Source of the DNA: Acidicapsa ligni | GTDB taxonomy: Bacteria; Acidobacteriota; Terriglobia; Terriglobales; Acidobacteriaceae | Reading direction: 5' to 3' | NCBI RefSeq assembly: GCF_025685655.1 | Contig: NZ_JAGSYG010000001.1 | Span: 1,240,001 to 1,304,000 of the forward strand | DNA length: 64,000 nucleotides | Shown here: one piece after another, positions 16,566 to 25,950 of the stretch | Layout of the letters: each line of letters begins with the position of its first letter | Numbering within the stretch: the stretch's first letter is position 1 | Program-made: the position numbers and the translations under genes | Notes under the pieces: model-generated | What the model was told of the DNA's origin: nothing | The model's input: only the letters and a program-made list of their open reading frames with translations | Databases searched by the model: none

Positions 16566-18374
16566 TTGAGCCTGAACCCAGTGGAGATGCCTCTGCCACA
16601 GCCCACCTCGTCCCCTCTCCCGCGATTGCGGCTCCCCTCGGCAGCTCTCTGCTGGGAGGTGGTCAGCCTCATCGCTTTTACAACTTTTTTTGTTTTATAC
16701 GGTGTAACCCCCTTGCTGGGCGGCGCCGGGCTGGGTCTGGTGGGGGCGGATGAGCCGCGTTACGCGCAGATTGCGCATGAGATGCTGCAGAAGCTCAACC
16801 ATGCGCATACCATTCGCGAACAACTGAGCGCCTGCGTCACGCCCTATCTCTATGGACGGCCGTGGCTTGAGAAGCCTGCGCTTTACTACTGGCGCGCGAT
16901 GTTCGTCTTTCGCGATTTTGGTGTTTCGGACTGGGCGGCTCGGCTGCCTTCGGTTAGTTTTGCGTTGTGGCTGGTGGGGTTGACGTACCTGCACATGCGG
17001 CGCTTCCGGCGAGGCGGCCATCTGGACGCGGCGCTGATCATGGCCGCCTGTGTCGGCATTCTGAGCTTTTCTCGCGGCGCTTCGACTGACATGCAACTGG
17101 CCGCCCCGTTATCCATCGGCCTGCTGGGCTGGTACGCGTGGTACGAGACCAAGTCGAAATTCTGGCTGTTCGACATCTACTTTTTTACGGCGGTTGCGAC
17201 GCTGGCTAAGGGGCCTGTAGCTCCGTTCCTGGTGTTCCTCATCATTGGGTGCTTTGCCGCTCTGCGCCGCGAGTGGTGGATTCTCAAGAAGTCGCTCTGG
17301 TGGCCCGGAGTTCTGCTCTACTTCGCGATTGTGCTGCCGTGGTTTATCGCGGTGCAGCACCAGAATCCGACCTTCTTCCGTGAGTTTTTCATGGAGCACA
17401 ATCTGGAGCGCTTCGCGACCAACCGCTACCAGCACGAGCAGCCAATTTACTACTACCTGATCGTGGTGCTGGTGGCTACGATGCCGTGGACGGTGATTGC
17501 TCTGCGTTCGCTGGTGGATGGAGCGAGCAAGTCGGTGATCGAGTGGCGGATTCGTCATTCCTCCGCGGAAAAGGTCTACCAGAGTCAGCCCGGAGATGCT
17601 TTTCCGGAGTTCCTGGTGCTGTGGGCTCTGATTCCGATCCTGTTCTTTTCCCTGTCGCAATCCAAGCTGCCGGGCTATATTCTGCCGTCGATTCCGCCGA
17701 TCACGATTCTTACCGGGGATTATCTTTTCCGTTGCAGGGATAAGGGACTTCAACGCTGGATTCTGCTGGGGCACGCTCTGCTGGTGGGGATCGTTACGGC
17801 TGCTGTGCTGCTGTTGCCCTGGTTTGTGGCTCACGGCACCAAGGCTGCGCCTCCCGCCAGGGCGATGGTGGTTGCCGGGCTTACGGCTCTATCCGCGGCA
17901 GTGCTGGTTCTGCTGGTGGTATATCGCTGGGGAGTAGCCAAACTACGCGTGGCAACCTGCTCGGTCATGGTGGTACTGCTGCTATTCCTGTACGGAGTTG
18001 GGCCGGTCCTATGGATTCCCGGCGTCGAGTCAAGCAAGCATACGATCGAGTTGCTGGACCGCACTTACTCTGCGCGGCCGCTTGCAGAGCGGTTGACGAA
18101 GATTGTGCCGGACAACGAGACGGTTGCGGTCTTCCGTGTTCGACGCGATATGGAGTACGGACTGGCCTTTTATCGCAACCATGCCGTGGCCAATTATGAC
18201 GAGGTCGGCGTGCCGCCGGAGGAGCACATCCTGGTGGTGCGGATGGCGGGTAAGAATGGTGTGGATCTCGGTTCGCCTGCGGCTTTGAAGGAATATCTGG
18301 AAGGCCGCAGATATGAGTCGCTTTTCAGTTGGCCAGAACAGGAATTGGAAGTCTATCTAGTAGGCCCCCGCTAG
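16566..18374 (+). CDS. ArnT-like glycosyltransferase (GT39/GT83-type membrane enzyme)
   Basis: This protein of about 600 residues has a dozen hydrophobic segments. An early periplasmic-loop motif GLVGADEPRYAQIAHEM (acidic D62-E63) is typical of polyprenyl-phosphate-sugar-dependent glycosyltransferases such as ArnT and protein mannosyltransferases. Further signatures are LYGRPWLEKPALYYW and ERFATNRYQHEQPIYYYL. These enzymes move sugars from undecaprenyl-phosphate carriers onto lipid A or proteins in the periplasm. Acceptor and donor are unknown. The start is uncertain: TTG at 16566 or ATG at 16587, neither with a convincing ribosome site. Confidence 0.87.
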   Translation: MSLNPVEMPLPQPTSSPLPRLRLPSAALCWEVVSLIAFTTFFVLYGVTPLLGGAGLGLVGADEPRYAQIAHEMLQKLNHAHTIREQLSACVTPYLYGRPWLEKPALYYWRAMFVFRDFGVSDWAARLPSVSFALWLVGLTYLHMRRFRRGGHLDAALIMAACVGILSFSRGASTDMQLAAPLSIGLLGWYAWYETKSKFWLFDIYFFTAVATLAKGPVAPFLVFLIIGCFAALRREWWILKKSLWWPGVLLYFAIVLPWFIAVQHQNPTFFREFFMEHNLERFATNRYQHEQPIYYYLIVVLVATMPWTVIALRSLVDGASKSVIEWRIRHSSAEKVYQSQPGDAFPEFLVLWALIPILFFSLSQSKLPGYILPSIPPITILTGDYLFRCRDKGLQRWILLGHALLVGIVTAAVLLLPWFVAHGTKAAPPARAMVVAGLTALSAAVLVLLVVYRWGVAKLRVATCSVMVVLLLFLYGVGPVLWIPGVESSKHTIELLDRTYSARPLAERLTKIVPDNETVAVFRVRRDMEYGLAFYRNHAVANYDEVGVPPEEHILVVRMAGKNGVDLGSPAALKEYLEGRRYESLFSWPEQELEVYLVGPR

Positions 18375-18464
18375 AGTCTGAACTCAAGATCCAGGCGGGT
18401 TATCCAGGATTGGTCCGGGAAATTGCTGCTGTACACAGGCACTCCGCATTCGGCGGGAATCTGC

Positions 18465-18472
18465 GGTATGCT
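18465..18472 (+). promoter_or_regulatory. Candidate extended -10 box of the GNAT gene
   Basis: GGTATGCT lies here, preceded by CTGC. It is the same octamer seen before rbfA and before the aminotransferase at 49169. A transcript starting just downstream would exclude the in-frame start at 18423 and support the ATG at 18585. Confidence 0.35.
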
Positions 18473-18584
18473 TTTCCCAAACATCTGCCTGGATGTTGCA
18501 ACGCCTGAAGTGTCTTTGAATCGTTGCATCTTCGCGGGGCATCGGTCAGGATGGGGCGACCAAGGTAAACCCGAGGCATTGGCT

Positions 18585-19622
18585 ATGGCTTCCAGTCTTT
18601 CGCACGAGATCCTGGATCTGCGACACTTTGCCGCACCGATGCTGCGTCCGGTGCTGGAGGCGGAGAGCGCCGTGTGGCGCGAGCGCCTCAACTGGGACTA
18701 TCTCGCCTCCGCGAAACTCCTCCTGCAATATCTCGACTCACGTTCTCTGCCCGGATATGTGTCCGTTGATGCAGGGCGCGTCACGGGGTATATTTTCTGC
18801 GTATATGAAGATAGCAAAGCAGTTATCGGCGACGTGTTCGCGCTGCCTGCCAGGGCTGACGCGCTGGAAGCGTCAGGACTGGAAGCGACTGGGCAAGAGG
18901 TCGAAGAGAGCCTGTTACAGCGCTTGCTGGAACTGCTGCTGCATTCTCCCGGCGTAGACCGAATCGAGTCCCAACTACTATTGCATCCTGCTGGGGCGCA
19001 TTCTAGCGTCTTTCGTCAGGCGGGCTTTGAGGAGTATCGGCGACTTTACCTCAGCCGAAGCCTGACCGGCGAAATAGTCAACCCAACGACGGAACAGGCG
19101 GCCCTCTCTGAAAATCTGGAGTTGCGTCCGTGGCAGGATTCAGACCTGAACGCTGTCGGAGCCTTGATTGCGGAGGCATATCGCGATCATCCGGACAGCC
19201 GCATCAACGATCAGTATCGGACGGTGCAAGGAGCACAACGTTTTTTGCATAACATTGTGCGATTTCCGGGATGCGGCGTATTCGTTCCACAGGTGTCGCA
19301 TGTAGTCGTCAAGCGTGGCCGCCGGGAGCCGGTGGCGCTTCTGCTGGGCTCGCGGGTGAGCGCGCATTGCGGCCACATTACGCAGATCTGCGTACATCCG
19401 GAGTATCGCCGCCAGGGGCTGGCCCGGCTGCTGCTGCGGGTTGCTGCGATGCAGTTCCAACGATTGGGAATGACGGAATTGACCCTGACTGTAACGGAGT
19501 CGAATCTGCAGGCAGTGGGGCTGTATGCGGATGAAGGATACAAGCTGGTTCACAGCTTCAATGCCGCTGTCTGGGTGAGACGGACAGCGGATAGGGACTG
19601 GGGATTTGCTATCAGGGAATAA
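18585..19622 (+). CDS. GNAT family N-acetyltransferase with two GNAT-like halves
   Basis: The 345-residue protein has a clear C-terminal GNAT domain. Its acetyl-CoA-binding segment is HITQICVHPEYRRQGLARLLLRVA (motif A, QxxGxA-like), followed by LTLTVTESNLQAVGLYADEGYK. The N-terminal half has GNAT-like strands (GYVSVDAGRVTGYIFCVYED) without a good acetyl-CoA motif, so it may be a non-catalytic lobe. The substrate is unknown. The ATG at 18585 follows GAGG; the frame is open to 18423 but the extension looks non-coding. Confidence 0.85.
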   Translation: MASSLSHEILDLRHFAAPMLRPVLEAESAVWRERLNWDYLASAKLLLQYLDSRSLPGYVSVDAGRVTGYIFCVYEDSKAVIGDVFALPARADALEASGLEATGQEVEESLLQRLLELLLHSPGVDRIESQLLLHPAGAHSSVFRQAGFEEYRRLYLSRSLTGEIVNPTTEQAALSENLELRPWQDSDLNAVGALIAEAYRDHPDSRINDQYRTVQGAQRFLHNIVRFPGCGVFVPQVSHVVVKRGRREPVALLLGSRVSAHCGHITQICVHPEYRRQGLARLLLRVAAMQFQRLGMTELTLTVTESNLQAVGLYADEGYKLVHSFNAAVWVRRTADRDWGFAIRE

Positions 19623-19682
19623 TGCCTGGGGACGGATTTGTTCTTCTATCCCCTGTTTCCTGTTTTCCGTCCCTGCTTCAGC
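19605..19682. repeat. Dispersed CAGGGAATA / CCCTG-type intergenic repeat
   Basis: This stretch carries ATCAGGGAATA near its start and CTATCCCCTGTTTCCTG downstream, short motifs that recur between pgl and zwf (29685-29758) and after superoxide dismutase (39370-39385). It overlaps the end of the GNAT gene and the 3' end of the small membrane-protein gene. It looks like a degenerate member of a short intergenic repeat family. Confidence 0.35.
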
Positions 19683-19860
19683 GCGCGATGAAGAACATCA
19701 ACCAGCTTATGACGATGGCCGACCCCGCGAAGAGCGCGAAGCATCCAGCTCCGTAGCGGAGCATCCGTGCGGGAGCTGTGCGCTGGGTGATTCCAAAGAC
19801 GACCGATGTGAAGAGCGCAAAGAGCAGAACTGCTGTGAAGTGAGAGGGTGAGAAACTCAT
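19678..19860 (-). CDS. Small two-helix membrane protein
   Basis: The 60-residue product consists almost entirely of two hydrophobic helices (FTAVLLFALFTSVVFGI and GAGCFALFAGSAIVISWLMFF) joined by the basic loop TQRTAPARMLRYG. I do not recognise a family. Its ATG overlaps the stop of the upstream gene by ATGA, which strongly supports translation and a shared role with that membrane protein. Confidence 0.65.
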   Translation of the reverse strand: MSFSPSHFTAVLLFALFTSVVFGITQRTAPARMLRYGAGCFALFAGSAIVISWLMFFIAR

Positions 19861-20252
19861 CGCTTCCTCCCTGTTGCCAGGTTGTGCGCATCCACGGCGG
19901 CAATGACATTCAGCAGGCCGGCAACGACGATGAAGCGGGTGCCGTAGTCGGCGGTGGTCACCTGGATAGTGTCCGCACCAAGACCGAGCTGGCGGCTGAT
20001 GAGATAAATTAGTCCGTTGCCCAGATCACCGGCAAGTCCAAGCATATCGAGAATGTCGTGCGCGCCAGTGTAGAGCTTGCCCTGCATGGCGATTCCGAGA
20101 AAGAACATGCCGCCGATGGAGGCCAGCAGCAGTGCTCCGCGACCCCACTTGCGTTGCAGGAAGTGTCCCGCACCGGGGATGAGCCAGCCAGCAAGCAAGG
20201 GGCCGTATTGGAAGCCAGTAGCAGTTGCGGCCTTAGGGGTCGATGTCGCCAT
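19857..20252 (-). CDS. DUF6677-like membrane protein
   Basis: The 131-residue protein begins with a short polar tail, then GPLLAGWLIPGAGHFLQRKWGRGALLLASIGGMFFLGIAMQ, a pattern shared by TM2-like and DUF6677 proteins of acidobacteria: a glycine-rich helix pair with a GxGHFxxxxWxRG turn. A third helix (FIVVAGLLNVIAAVDAHNLATG) ends the protein. Function is unknown. The 60-residue membrane protein overlaps its stop. The 201 bp upstream (20253-20453) holds no gene. Confidence 0.72.
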   Translation of the reverse strand: MATSTPKAATATGFQYGPLLAGWLIPGAGHFLQRKWGRGALLLASIGGMFFLGIAMQGKLYTGAHDILDMLGLAGDLGNGLIYLISRQLGLGADTIQVTTADYGTRFIVVAGLLNVIAAVDAHNLATGRKR

Positions 20253-20453
20253 TTGTACTTATTTTACCTCAGCGTTGCTGCCCTATTGATTTCATTGTAA
20301 GGAGTTACGCTGTGGCAACGATGTTTGTTCCCGGGTTGGAGACCAGGGCTGCTTGAAATGCGACGTTTAACTGCTCTATCGCCTCTCCCGCTACCGGGTT
20401 CATACAACAGATGGACCCAGGTAGCAGAAGAGACCTTGTTACGTCAGCTCATC

Positions 20454-23400
20454 TCAGAATTCATAACGGAGACTGAATTGAATTTGACGCTCTGAGGAGT
20501 AGGTGTTTCCTTTCTGTGTCACCTGACCGAATGTACCGCTGGTTGGGTTGGTATCCGGCGTATCGAGGTTGGGGTGGTTGGTAAAGTTGAAAGCCTCTGC
20601 TTTAAAGGCGACCACGTGATTGTCATGTCCTGGAATCACATGGAAGTTCTTCAGCATGGCGATACTCCAACTCTGGAATCCAGGCCCGTATATCTCGTTA
20701 CGAGTCCCTCGTGGAGCAAGTGTTCCGGGCGCGGGCTGTGCAAAGGCCGTCGGATCGAACCAGGCAGCGCCGTTTCCGTTTTCGGTGAATTTCTTGGACA
20801 CATGCGGAGTCCGGGTCATATCCCAAAGCTGCGTACCTGCTCCCGGTCCAACACCGGCGAAGTCATCGCCTGTCCCGACTGAGAAAGGTTCGCCTGTCTG
20901 GGCCTGCGTCGTTCCGGAGAGCTGCCAGTTGCCGACAGCGCTGCGCAACATGCGGTTATCCAGGTGGTTGCCGTAGGTGATATCCCACACGTAGTTGATG
21001 ACCAGCACATTGCGAATATCGAAGTCGCTTGGTCCGTAGTTCGGGTTGCGATCGTAATAGTTCGGCAGTTCATAGCCAGGGCTGGAGCCAAAGTCCATGC
21101 TCTTCGACCAGGTATAAGCAACGCCGAACAGCAGGTGGTTGGTCATACGCCGTTTCAGATCCACCTGCATCGCGTGGTACATGGAGCTTCCGGCATTCGT
21201 GTCTTGCAGGATGGCAGAAAAACCACGGTACGGCCGCAGCGCATCCTGTGAGATAACGCCTGGATTGGCCTGCACTGTTCCGGGACGAAGCTGGTTAACC
21301 TCGTCGATCTGCGAAAGATGAAGACCACGGCGCCCAACATACGAAAGAGTGAAGGTTCCAAACTTTGGAATCTCCTGTTCGACTGCCGTATTCCAGCTCC
21401 AGGCATTCGGATCAGGGAAGTCGTATGCCTGCGAAGAGAGCGAAAGCGGAAGAGCGTTGACACCTACACCGCCCGGGTTATCCACACTGCCGGCAGTCAC
21501 TGTAGAACTGGGTTGGAATGGAGCATTGCCTCCAAGCTGTACCGAGTCGCTGATGCCAATACGCTGTACGAATCGCCCACCGCCTGCACGAATGACCGTG
21601 AGTGGAGCTATGTGATAAGTGATACCGATGCGAGGCTGGATATTGCTCCAGGTCGTTTTTGAGTACCCAGGACCAAAACCGCGGAAGAGCCGGTTGAACT
21701 GTCCGTTGAGAATATCGGGCGGTACATGACCCTGAGCAGACGATGGGAACCCGCCGCCCGGAATCACAATTCCGTTGTATGGATCGCCGCCTGTCAGTTC
21801 ACCCGTGGTCGGATTGACTACCGGAGCAAGCGAAGGATCCCACGACTGTTGACTGAAGACAGACTGGTTTCTCCACAGCGCATAGAACGGCTGCATCATG
21901 CTGTAGCGAACGCCATATTCAAGCAGTAGTTTTGGGGTAGCATGCCAGCTATCCTGGGCAAAGATTTCACCCATATTGCCACGAAAGAGCGTGTAAGATT
22001 TCTGCCCGATTTCACCGTAAGTATCGAAGAGCCCAAGTGCTGCATTTCCGACCGCTGCTCCGGATGTCGGATGACCGCTGCGAGTATCGGTGAAGTTGAA
22101 CTGACCGTTCTGGTTGTTGGTAGATCCAGGCGTCGTACTGCTAACGCTGATCTGGTCGAAGTTGTTCTCTCCTGACCGCTCCCATAGACCGCCAAATTTC
22201 AGCGTATGAGATCCCATCACCTTGGTCACGCTATCCGCAAGCGTAGTGATCACGCCGCCCGAGTGCGATGGATACGGCCCTCCATCCAGGGTCGTGAAGT
22301 TGGCAAGATCGATTGTCGGAATCTTGTTCGGAACCAGTTTCTCCGTCGCAGGATAGATGTATGGATAATCGATTCCATAGAGTGTGCGGTTAAAGAGTCC
22401 GTTGGATTCGTCGTAGCTGATGGTGATGTGATCCGCCGAAGCAGAGAACGTCGCCTCGTTGACCATGGTCGGGGAGATCGTCCACGTGTAATGCAGAACT
22501 CCAACCTGGTTAGGCCAATGCCATCTTTGCGGCGTGCGGTCAAAATTTCCAGCAAAGGGATTGACGTAATCATAGTTATAGTTCAACAGACTAAAACGAA
22601 TGTGATGCGCGTCTTTCGGAACATAATCCAGAACCAGTGTGTCCTTCCTCTGGTCCTGCGGATAGGGTGCCTGTTCCTGCCAGTTGTAGCTGCTGCTATC
22701 GGCATTCGGTGCCGGATAGGCGTTGAGCAGCGCGAGACCATTGGGGCTAAGCTGGCCCGGAGTAATAACGTTGCCGTCATAGGGTGTGCCAGTCGTCGGA
22801 TTCGCCAGTTGCACTACATTCTGGTAAAAGATGTTGGCGCTCAGAAGCTCGCTGAAGTTTCCCTGCCTCATCAGCGTCGTTGGAACCTTGCCTGTCTGCG
22901 TCACCGTCTGCCGGTAGCGAAGATATTCCTGCCCTGCAAGGAAAAACAACTTCTGCTTGGATGTATTGAACAGATGGGGTATGGTGACGGGTCCATTCAG
23001 ATTCCAGCCAAACTGGTTGTAGCGGAAGGGTTGTGGATGTTCGCTCAAGGCCGGCTGATCGGACTGGTTGCGCCCCCACGTGTTGGCATTCAAGAAGGAG
23101 TTACGGAGATACTCGTACACGATGCCGTGATACTCGCTGGCCCCGCTTTTTGGAACCATACGAATCATGCCGCCTGAGGTTCCACCGTACTCGGCAGGAT
23201 AGCCCGTAGTGAGGATCTGCACCTGCGAAGTCGAGTCCACATCGGCCACGCCAATCTGCGTGCCGTTGCCTCGAGTACGAATCATCGGTGCGCCATCCAA
23301 CGTCAAGACACTTTCATTGGCGCGTGCGCCGTTGATCGTAGGCCCGCTGAAATCAGGAGCGAAGTTGAACGAAGAGATAGCAGCATTCCTGGTAACGCCA

Positions 23401-23909
23401 GGTTCAAGCTGTGAGAGATAAAGTGGATTGCGTCCATTCAATTGGATCGTCTTCACCTGCTCGCTCGTTACGAGTTGACCGGACGCTGCGGATTCAGTCT
23501 GCAATGTATTTGCATCCGCTTCAACTGTCACCGTCGCGCTCGTATTACCTGGCTTCAGCACCAGATCGATCCTGCTGCCGATGTTTGGATCGAGCCGATT
23601 TCCACTGCGAACCGCGGTTGCGAAGCCCTCGGCTTCAGCGCGTATCGTGTAACTTCCCGGTGCAAGGTTCGTGATGGTGTACGCACCACTGCCATTGAGC
23701 GTGGTCGAGCGTTCTGCGCCCGTCGCATCATTACGAATTGTAACTTTAGCGTTGGCAATCACTGCTCCACTGCTATCGGTTATCGTGCCGGATACCGAAG
23801 ATGTGTCAGATTGCGCATAGGAGAAATGAGTGTTGAGTATAAGTAGCAAGCACAAGGTAAAGAGCGAAAACAACCAACGAGCAGATTTACTCCTGATTCG
23901 AGTATGCAT
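20454..23909 (-). CDS. Oar-like TonB-dependent outer-membrane receptor
   Basis: This 1151-residue outer-membrane protein has a signal peptide ending near SYAQS (about residue 33). A carboxypeptidase-regulatory-like beta-sandwich follows (SVSGTITDSSGAVIANAKVTI...GSYTIRAEAEGFA), then a plug domain (residues about 135-245, with VKTIQLNGRNPLYLSQLEPGV). The rest is a long beta-barrel ending in the aromatic terminal SLRYEF used for outer-membrane insertion. Such receptors are greatly expanded in acidobacteria and are thought to take up plant or microbial oligosaccharides or peptides; the ligand is not predictable. The ATG at 23909 has GGAGG at good spacing. The gene appears monocistronic. Confidence 0.92.
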   Translation of the reverse strand: MHTRIRSKSARWLFSLFTLCLLLILNTHFSYAQSDTSSVSGTITDSSGAVIANAKVTIRNDATGAERSTTLNGSGAYTITNLAPGSYTIRAEAEGFATAVRSGNRLDPNIGSRIDLVLKPGNTSATVTVEADANTLQTESAASGQLVTSEQVKTIQLNGRNPLYLSQLEPGVTRNAAISSFNFAPDFSGPTINGARANESVLTLDGAPMIRTRGNGTQIGVADVDSTSQVQILTTGYPAEYGGTSGGMIRMVPKSGASEYHGIVYEYLRNSFLNANTWGRNQSDQPALSEHPQPFRYNQFGWNLNGPVTIPHLFNTSKQKLFFLAGQEYLRYRQTVTQTGKVPTTLMRQGNFSELLSANIFYQNVVQLANPTTGTPYDGNVITPGQLSPNGLALLNAYPAPNADSSSYNWQEQAPYPQDQRKDTLVLDYVPKDAHHIRFSLLNYNYDYVNPFAGNFDRTPQRWHWPNQVGVLHYTWTISPTMVNEATFSASADHITISYDESNGLFNRTLYGIDYPYIYPATEKLVPNKIPTIDLANFTTLDGGPYPSHSGGVITTLADSVTKVMGSHTLKFGGLWERSGENNFDQISVSSTTPGSTNNQNGQFNFTDTRSGHPTSGAAVGNAALGLFDTYGEIGQKSYTLFRGNMGEIFAQDSWHATPKLLLEYGVRYSMMQPFYALWRNQSVFSQQSWDPSLAPVVNPTTGELTGGDPYNGIVIPGGGFPSSAQGHVPPDILNGQFNRLFRGFGPGYSKTTWSNIQPRIGITYHIAPLTVIRAGGGRFVQRIGISDSVQLGGNAPFQPSSTVTAGSVDNPGGVGVNALPLSLSSQAYDFPDPNAWSWNTAVEQEIPKFGTFTLSYVGRRGLHLSQIDEVNQLRPGTVQANPGVISQDALRPYRGFSAILQDTNAGSSMYHAMQVDLKRRMTNHLLFGVAYTWSKSMDFGSSPGYELPNYYDRNPNYGPSDFDIRNVLVINYVWDITYGNHLDNRMLRSAVGNWQLSGTTQAQTGEPFSVGTGDDFAGVGPGAGTQLWDMTRTPHVSKKFTENGNGAAWFDPTAFAQPAPGTLAPRGTRNEIYGPGFQSWSIAMLKNFHVIPGHDNHVVAFKAEAFNFTNHPNLDTPDTNPTSGTFGQVTQKGNTYSSERQIQFSLRYEF

Positions 23910-24310
23910 ATAGCCTCCAGGGGGAATGGGGCGGAAAATTGTTATACATAACGGCGTAAATATATCTGCGACGACTATGTAAGAAAAATCTCCGCAATCA
24001 GCCTTTTATTTGTGCTTTGATATGGTTGTCAAGGGGGTAAGTAACCGGCTAACCCTAAGCAACAGTTAGAGAATAAAATGCAACAAATGCGGAAGCACAA
24101 CAGGAAGCCTAGTCATCATCGAGCAACTAGTTAAATATAACTATGTATAACTCAATCATTAGCATGAGATCGAGACGCGGTAATGACTTGTGAATAACTA
24201 TGCTTTTAAATTTCTTATACCGATTGTTTTAATATTTACGGAGGTTGTCCTATCCGTCGAACAGGAAATAGCTTTCCGAAACCTTCTCACCGCTCGGATG
24301 CATGCCTGAG
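23910..24310. promoter_or_regulatory. AT-rich regulatory region upstream of the TonB-dependent receptor
   Basis: This 400-bp gap has no gene and is clearly richer in A/T than its surroundings from about 23990 to 24250. It holds the imperfect inverted repeat GTTATACATAAC (23941-23952), which overlaps a plausible receptor promoter. TATGTATAAC, the exact reverse complement of the first ten bases of that site, lies at 24142-24151. They could be operators for a regulator such as the TetR protein encoded beside it, but this is inference. Confidence 0.4.
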
Positions 24311-24946
24311 TCAAAGGCGCTTGGAGCACGCATCCAGATATGCGCATGCAACGAAGATGAGTTCTTGCAGCAGTGTATCGAATTGCTTTTCCGGCGCGGT
24401 GGATTCAAGCAATCTCCGGCTGACTCCGGTCATCGCTCCCTGGAGCATCGCAGCGATGAGTTGCGGATCTGTCGTAAACGGTTCGCGGGAGGTCATCAGC
24501 ATTTCGACGACCGCCTTATTGAACCGGCGTCCCATCTGCTGCACGATCTTCGCTCCATCTACATCGGAGCTTACCGAGTAGAGAGCGACGCTCGTCTTCG
24601 CATCCCTCATCTTGGCTTGAAGAAAAGCAGTGATGAGAGCGGTGGCCATCTGCGAAAGTGTTTTACCTCTTTGCTGAAGACAGGCGAGCTCGACGGCTGC
24701 AAGTACTTCATCGAGATGACGTCTCAACGCGGCCTGTAAAAGCGCGCTCTTGTTTGGGAAATATTGATATAAAGTTCCAACGGACACCCCTGCCCGCAGG
24801 GCTACTCTTGTTGTGGTCAACCGCTCTTTTCCAACATGGAGCAAAACCTGAAGAGTAGCCTCAAGAATGGCCTCGACGCTTGCCGTCGAACGCGCTTGAA
24901 CGGGCGATTTACGGGGCTGCAGGGAGACTTTGGATAGCTGTGGCAA
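24311..24946 (-). CDS. TetR/AcrR family transcriptional regulator
   Basis: The 211-residue protein has the N-terminal TetR DNA-binding domain: ASVEAILEATLQVLLHVGKERLTTTRVALRAGVSVGTLYQYFPNKSALLQAALRRHLDEV, shown here only to mark residues about 23-80 with the recognition helix at GTLYQYF. The C-terminal ligand-binding part is unlike its neighbours. The start is a TTG at 24946 with AGGAG 7 nt upstream. It is divergent from an aldo/keto reductase (79 bp between starts), the usual layout for a repressor and its target. Confidence 0.9.
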   Translation of the reverse strand: MPQLSKVSLQPRKSPVQARSTASVEAILEATLQVLLHVGKERLTTTRVALRAGVSVGTLYQYFPNKSALLQAALRRHLDEVLAAVELACLQQRGKTLSQMATALITAFLQAKMRDAKTSVALYSVSSDVDGAKIVQQMGRRFNKAVVEMLMTSREPFTTDPQLIAAMLQGAMTGVSRRLLESTAPEKQFDTLLQELIFVACAYLDACSKRL

Positions 24947-24989
24947 ATGCGAACTCCTAAACTGAAGCTTTCTTCATCTAATCACATAG

Positions 24990-25014
24990 AAACGGATCAA
25001 ATAAACGGACCAAA
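24990..25014. repeat. Tandem direct repeats AAACGGAYCAAA in the tetR/AKR intergenic region
   Basis: Two 12-nt copies (24990-25001 and 25003-25014) differ at one base and sit one base apart, just before the ribosome site of the aldo/keto reductase. A perfect 5-bp inverted repeat, TGAAG-CTTT-CTTCA, lies at 24963-24976. Either could be a regulator site. TetR proteins normally bind inverted repeats. Confidence 0.4.
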
Positions 25015-25025
25015 GGAGAAACAGA

Positions 25026-25925
25026 ATGACGAATCAGATCAGCCTGGGCGGTAGCTTTACGTTCCCAGGTACTTCGATGACAGTGAATCGCATGGGCTAT
25101 GGCGCGATGCAACTTGCCGGTCCGCATGTGTGGGGTCCGCCGCGGGATGTCGATGCTGCGATTACAGTGTTGCGAGAGGCGATTGAGGCTGGCGTAAATC
25201 ACATCGACACCAGCGATTTTTATGGTCCGCATGTCACCAACCAGATCATCAAGCAGGCTCTTCATCCCTACAGGGATGGCCTGGTGATCGTTACCAAGGT
25301 TGGCGCTCGCCGAGGTGACGACAAGTCGTGGATTCACGCTCTTTCGCCGCAGGAGCTGACCGATGGCGTGCACGACAATCTTCGCAATCTCTGCCTCGAC
25401 GCATTGGATGTCGTCAATCTCCGAGTTGGAGGAATTATGGGGCCATCCGAGGGCTCAATTGAAGAACCGCTCACTGTACTTGCCGAACTCAAGCGCCAGG
25501 GATTGATTCGCCATCTGGGCCTCAGTAACGTCAGCCCGGGTCAGTTAGCCGAGGCGCAGGCAATTACAGAGATCGTCTGCATTCAGAATCTGTACAACGT
25601 TGCACAAAGGAGCGACGACGCCTTTATCGAGGACCTCGCAGCGCAGGGCATAGCGTACGTGCCGTTCTTCCCGCTGGGAGGGTTCACTCCGTTGCAGTCG
25701 TCGAAACTCGATGCAGCGGCCGCGTCGCTGCAGTTCACGCCAATGCAGGTTGCGCTTGCATGGCTTCTGCAGCGCTCACCGAACATGTTGTTGATTCCCG
25801 GCACATCTTCAACCGGACATCTCCGCGAAAATCTCAAGGCCGCGTCGTTGCAGATTCCTGTTGAGATAATCGCAGAGCTGGATTCAATAAGCGCAGGTGA
25901 CAGAACTGGAGACAGTGCGCTGTAA
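25026..25925 (+). CDS. Aldo/keto reductase
   Basis: The 299-residue enzyme is an aldo/keto reductase of the TIM-barrel family, which reduces aldehydes and ketones with NAD(P)H. The catalytic aspartate and tyrosine are in GVNHIDTSDFYGP, the catalytic lysine in LVIVTKVGARR, and the nucleotide-binding end is LLIPGTSSTGHLRENLKAA. The closest recognisable subgroup is the YdbC/oxidoreductase type. AAAGGAG precedes the ATG by 7 nt. The divergent TetR gene suggests substrate-induced expression, perhaps for detoxification. Confidence 0.92.
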   Translation: MTNQISLGGSFTFPGTSMTVNRMGYGAMQLAGPHVWGPPRDVDAAITVLREAIEAGVNHIDTSDFYGPHVTNQIIKQALHPYRDGLVIVTKVGARRGDDKSWIHALSPQELTDGVHDNLRNLCLDALDVVNLRVGGIMGPSEGSIEEPLTVLAELKRQGLIRHLGLSNVSPGQLAEAQAITEIVCIQNLYNVAQRSDDAFIEDLAAQGIAYVPFFPLGGFTPLQSSKLDAAAASLQFTPMQVALAWLLQRSPNMLLIPGTSSTGHLRENLKAASLQIPVEIIAELDSISAGDRTGDSAL

Positions 25926-25950
25926 GGGCGCGCCACCCATTGCAGGGGGC

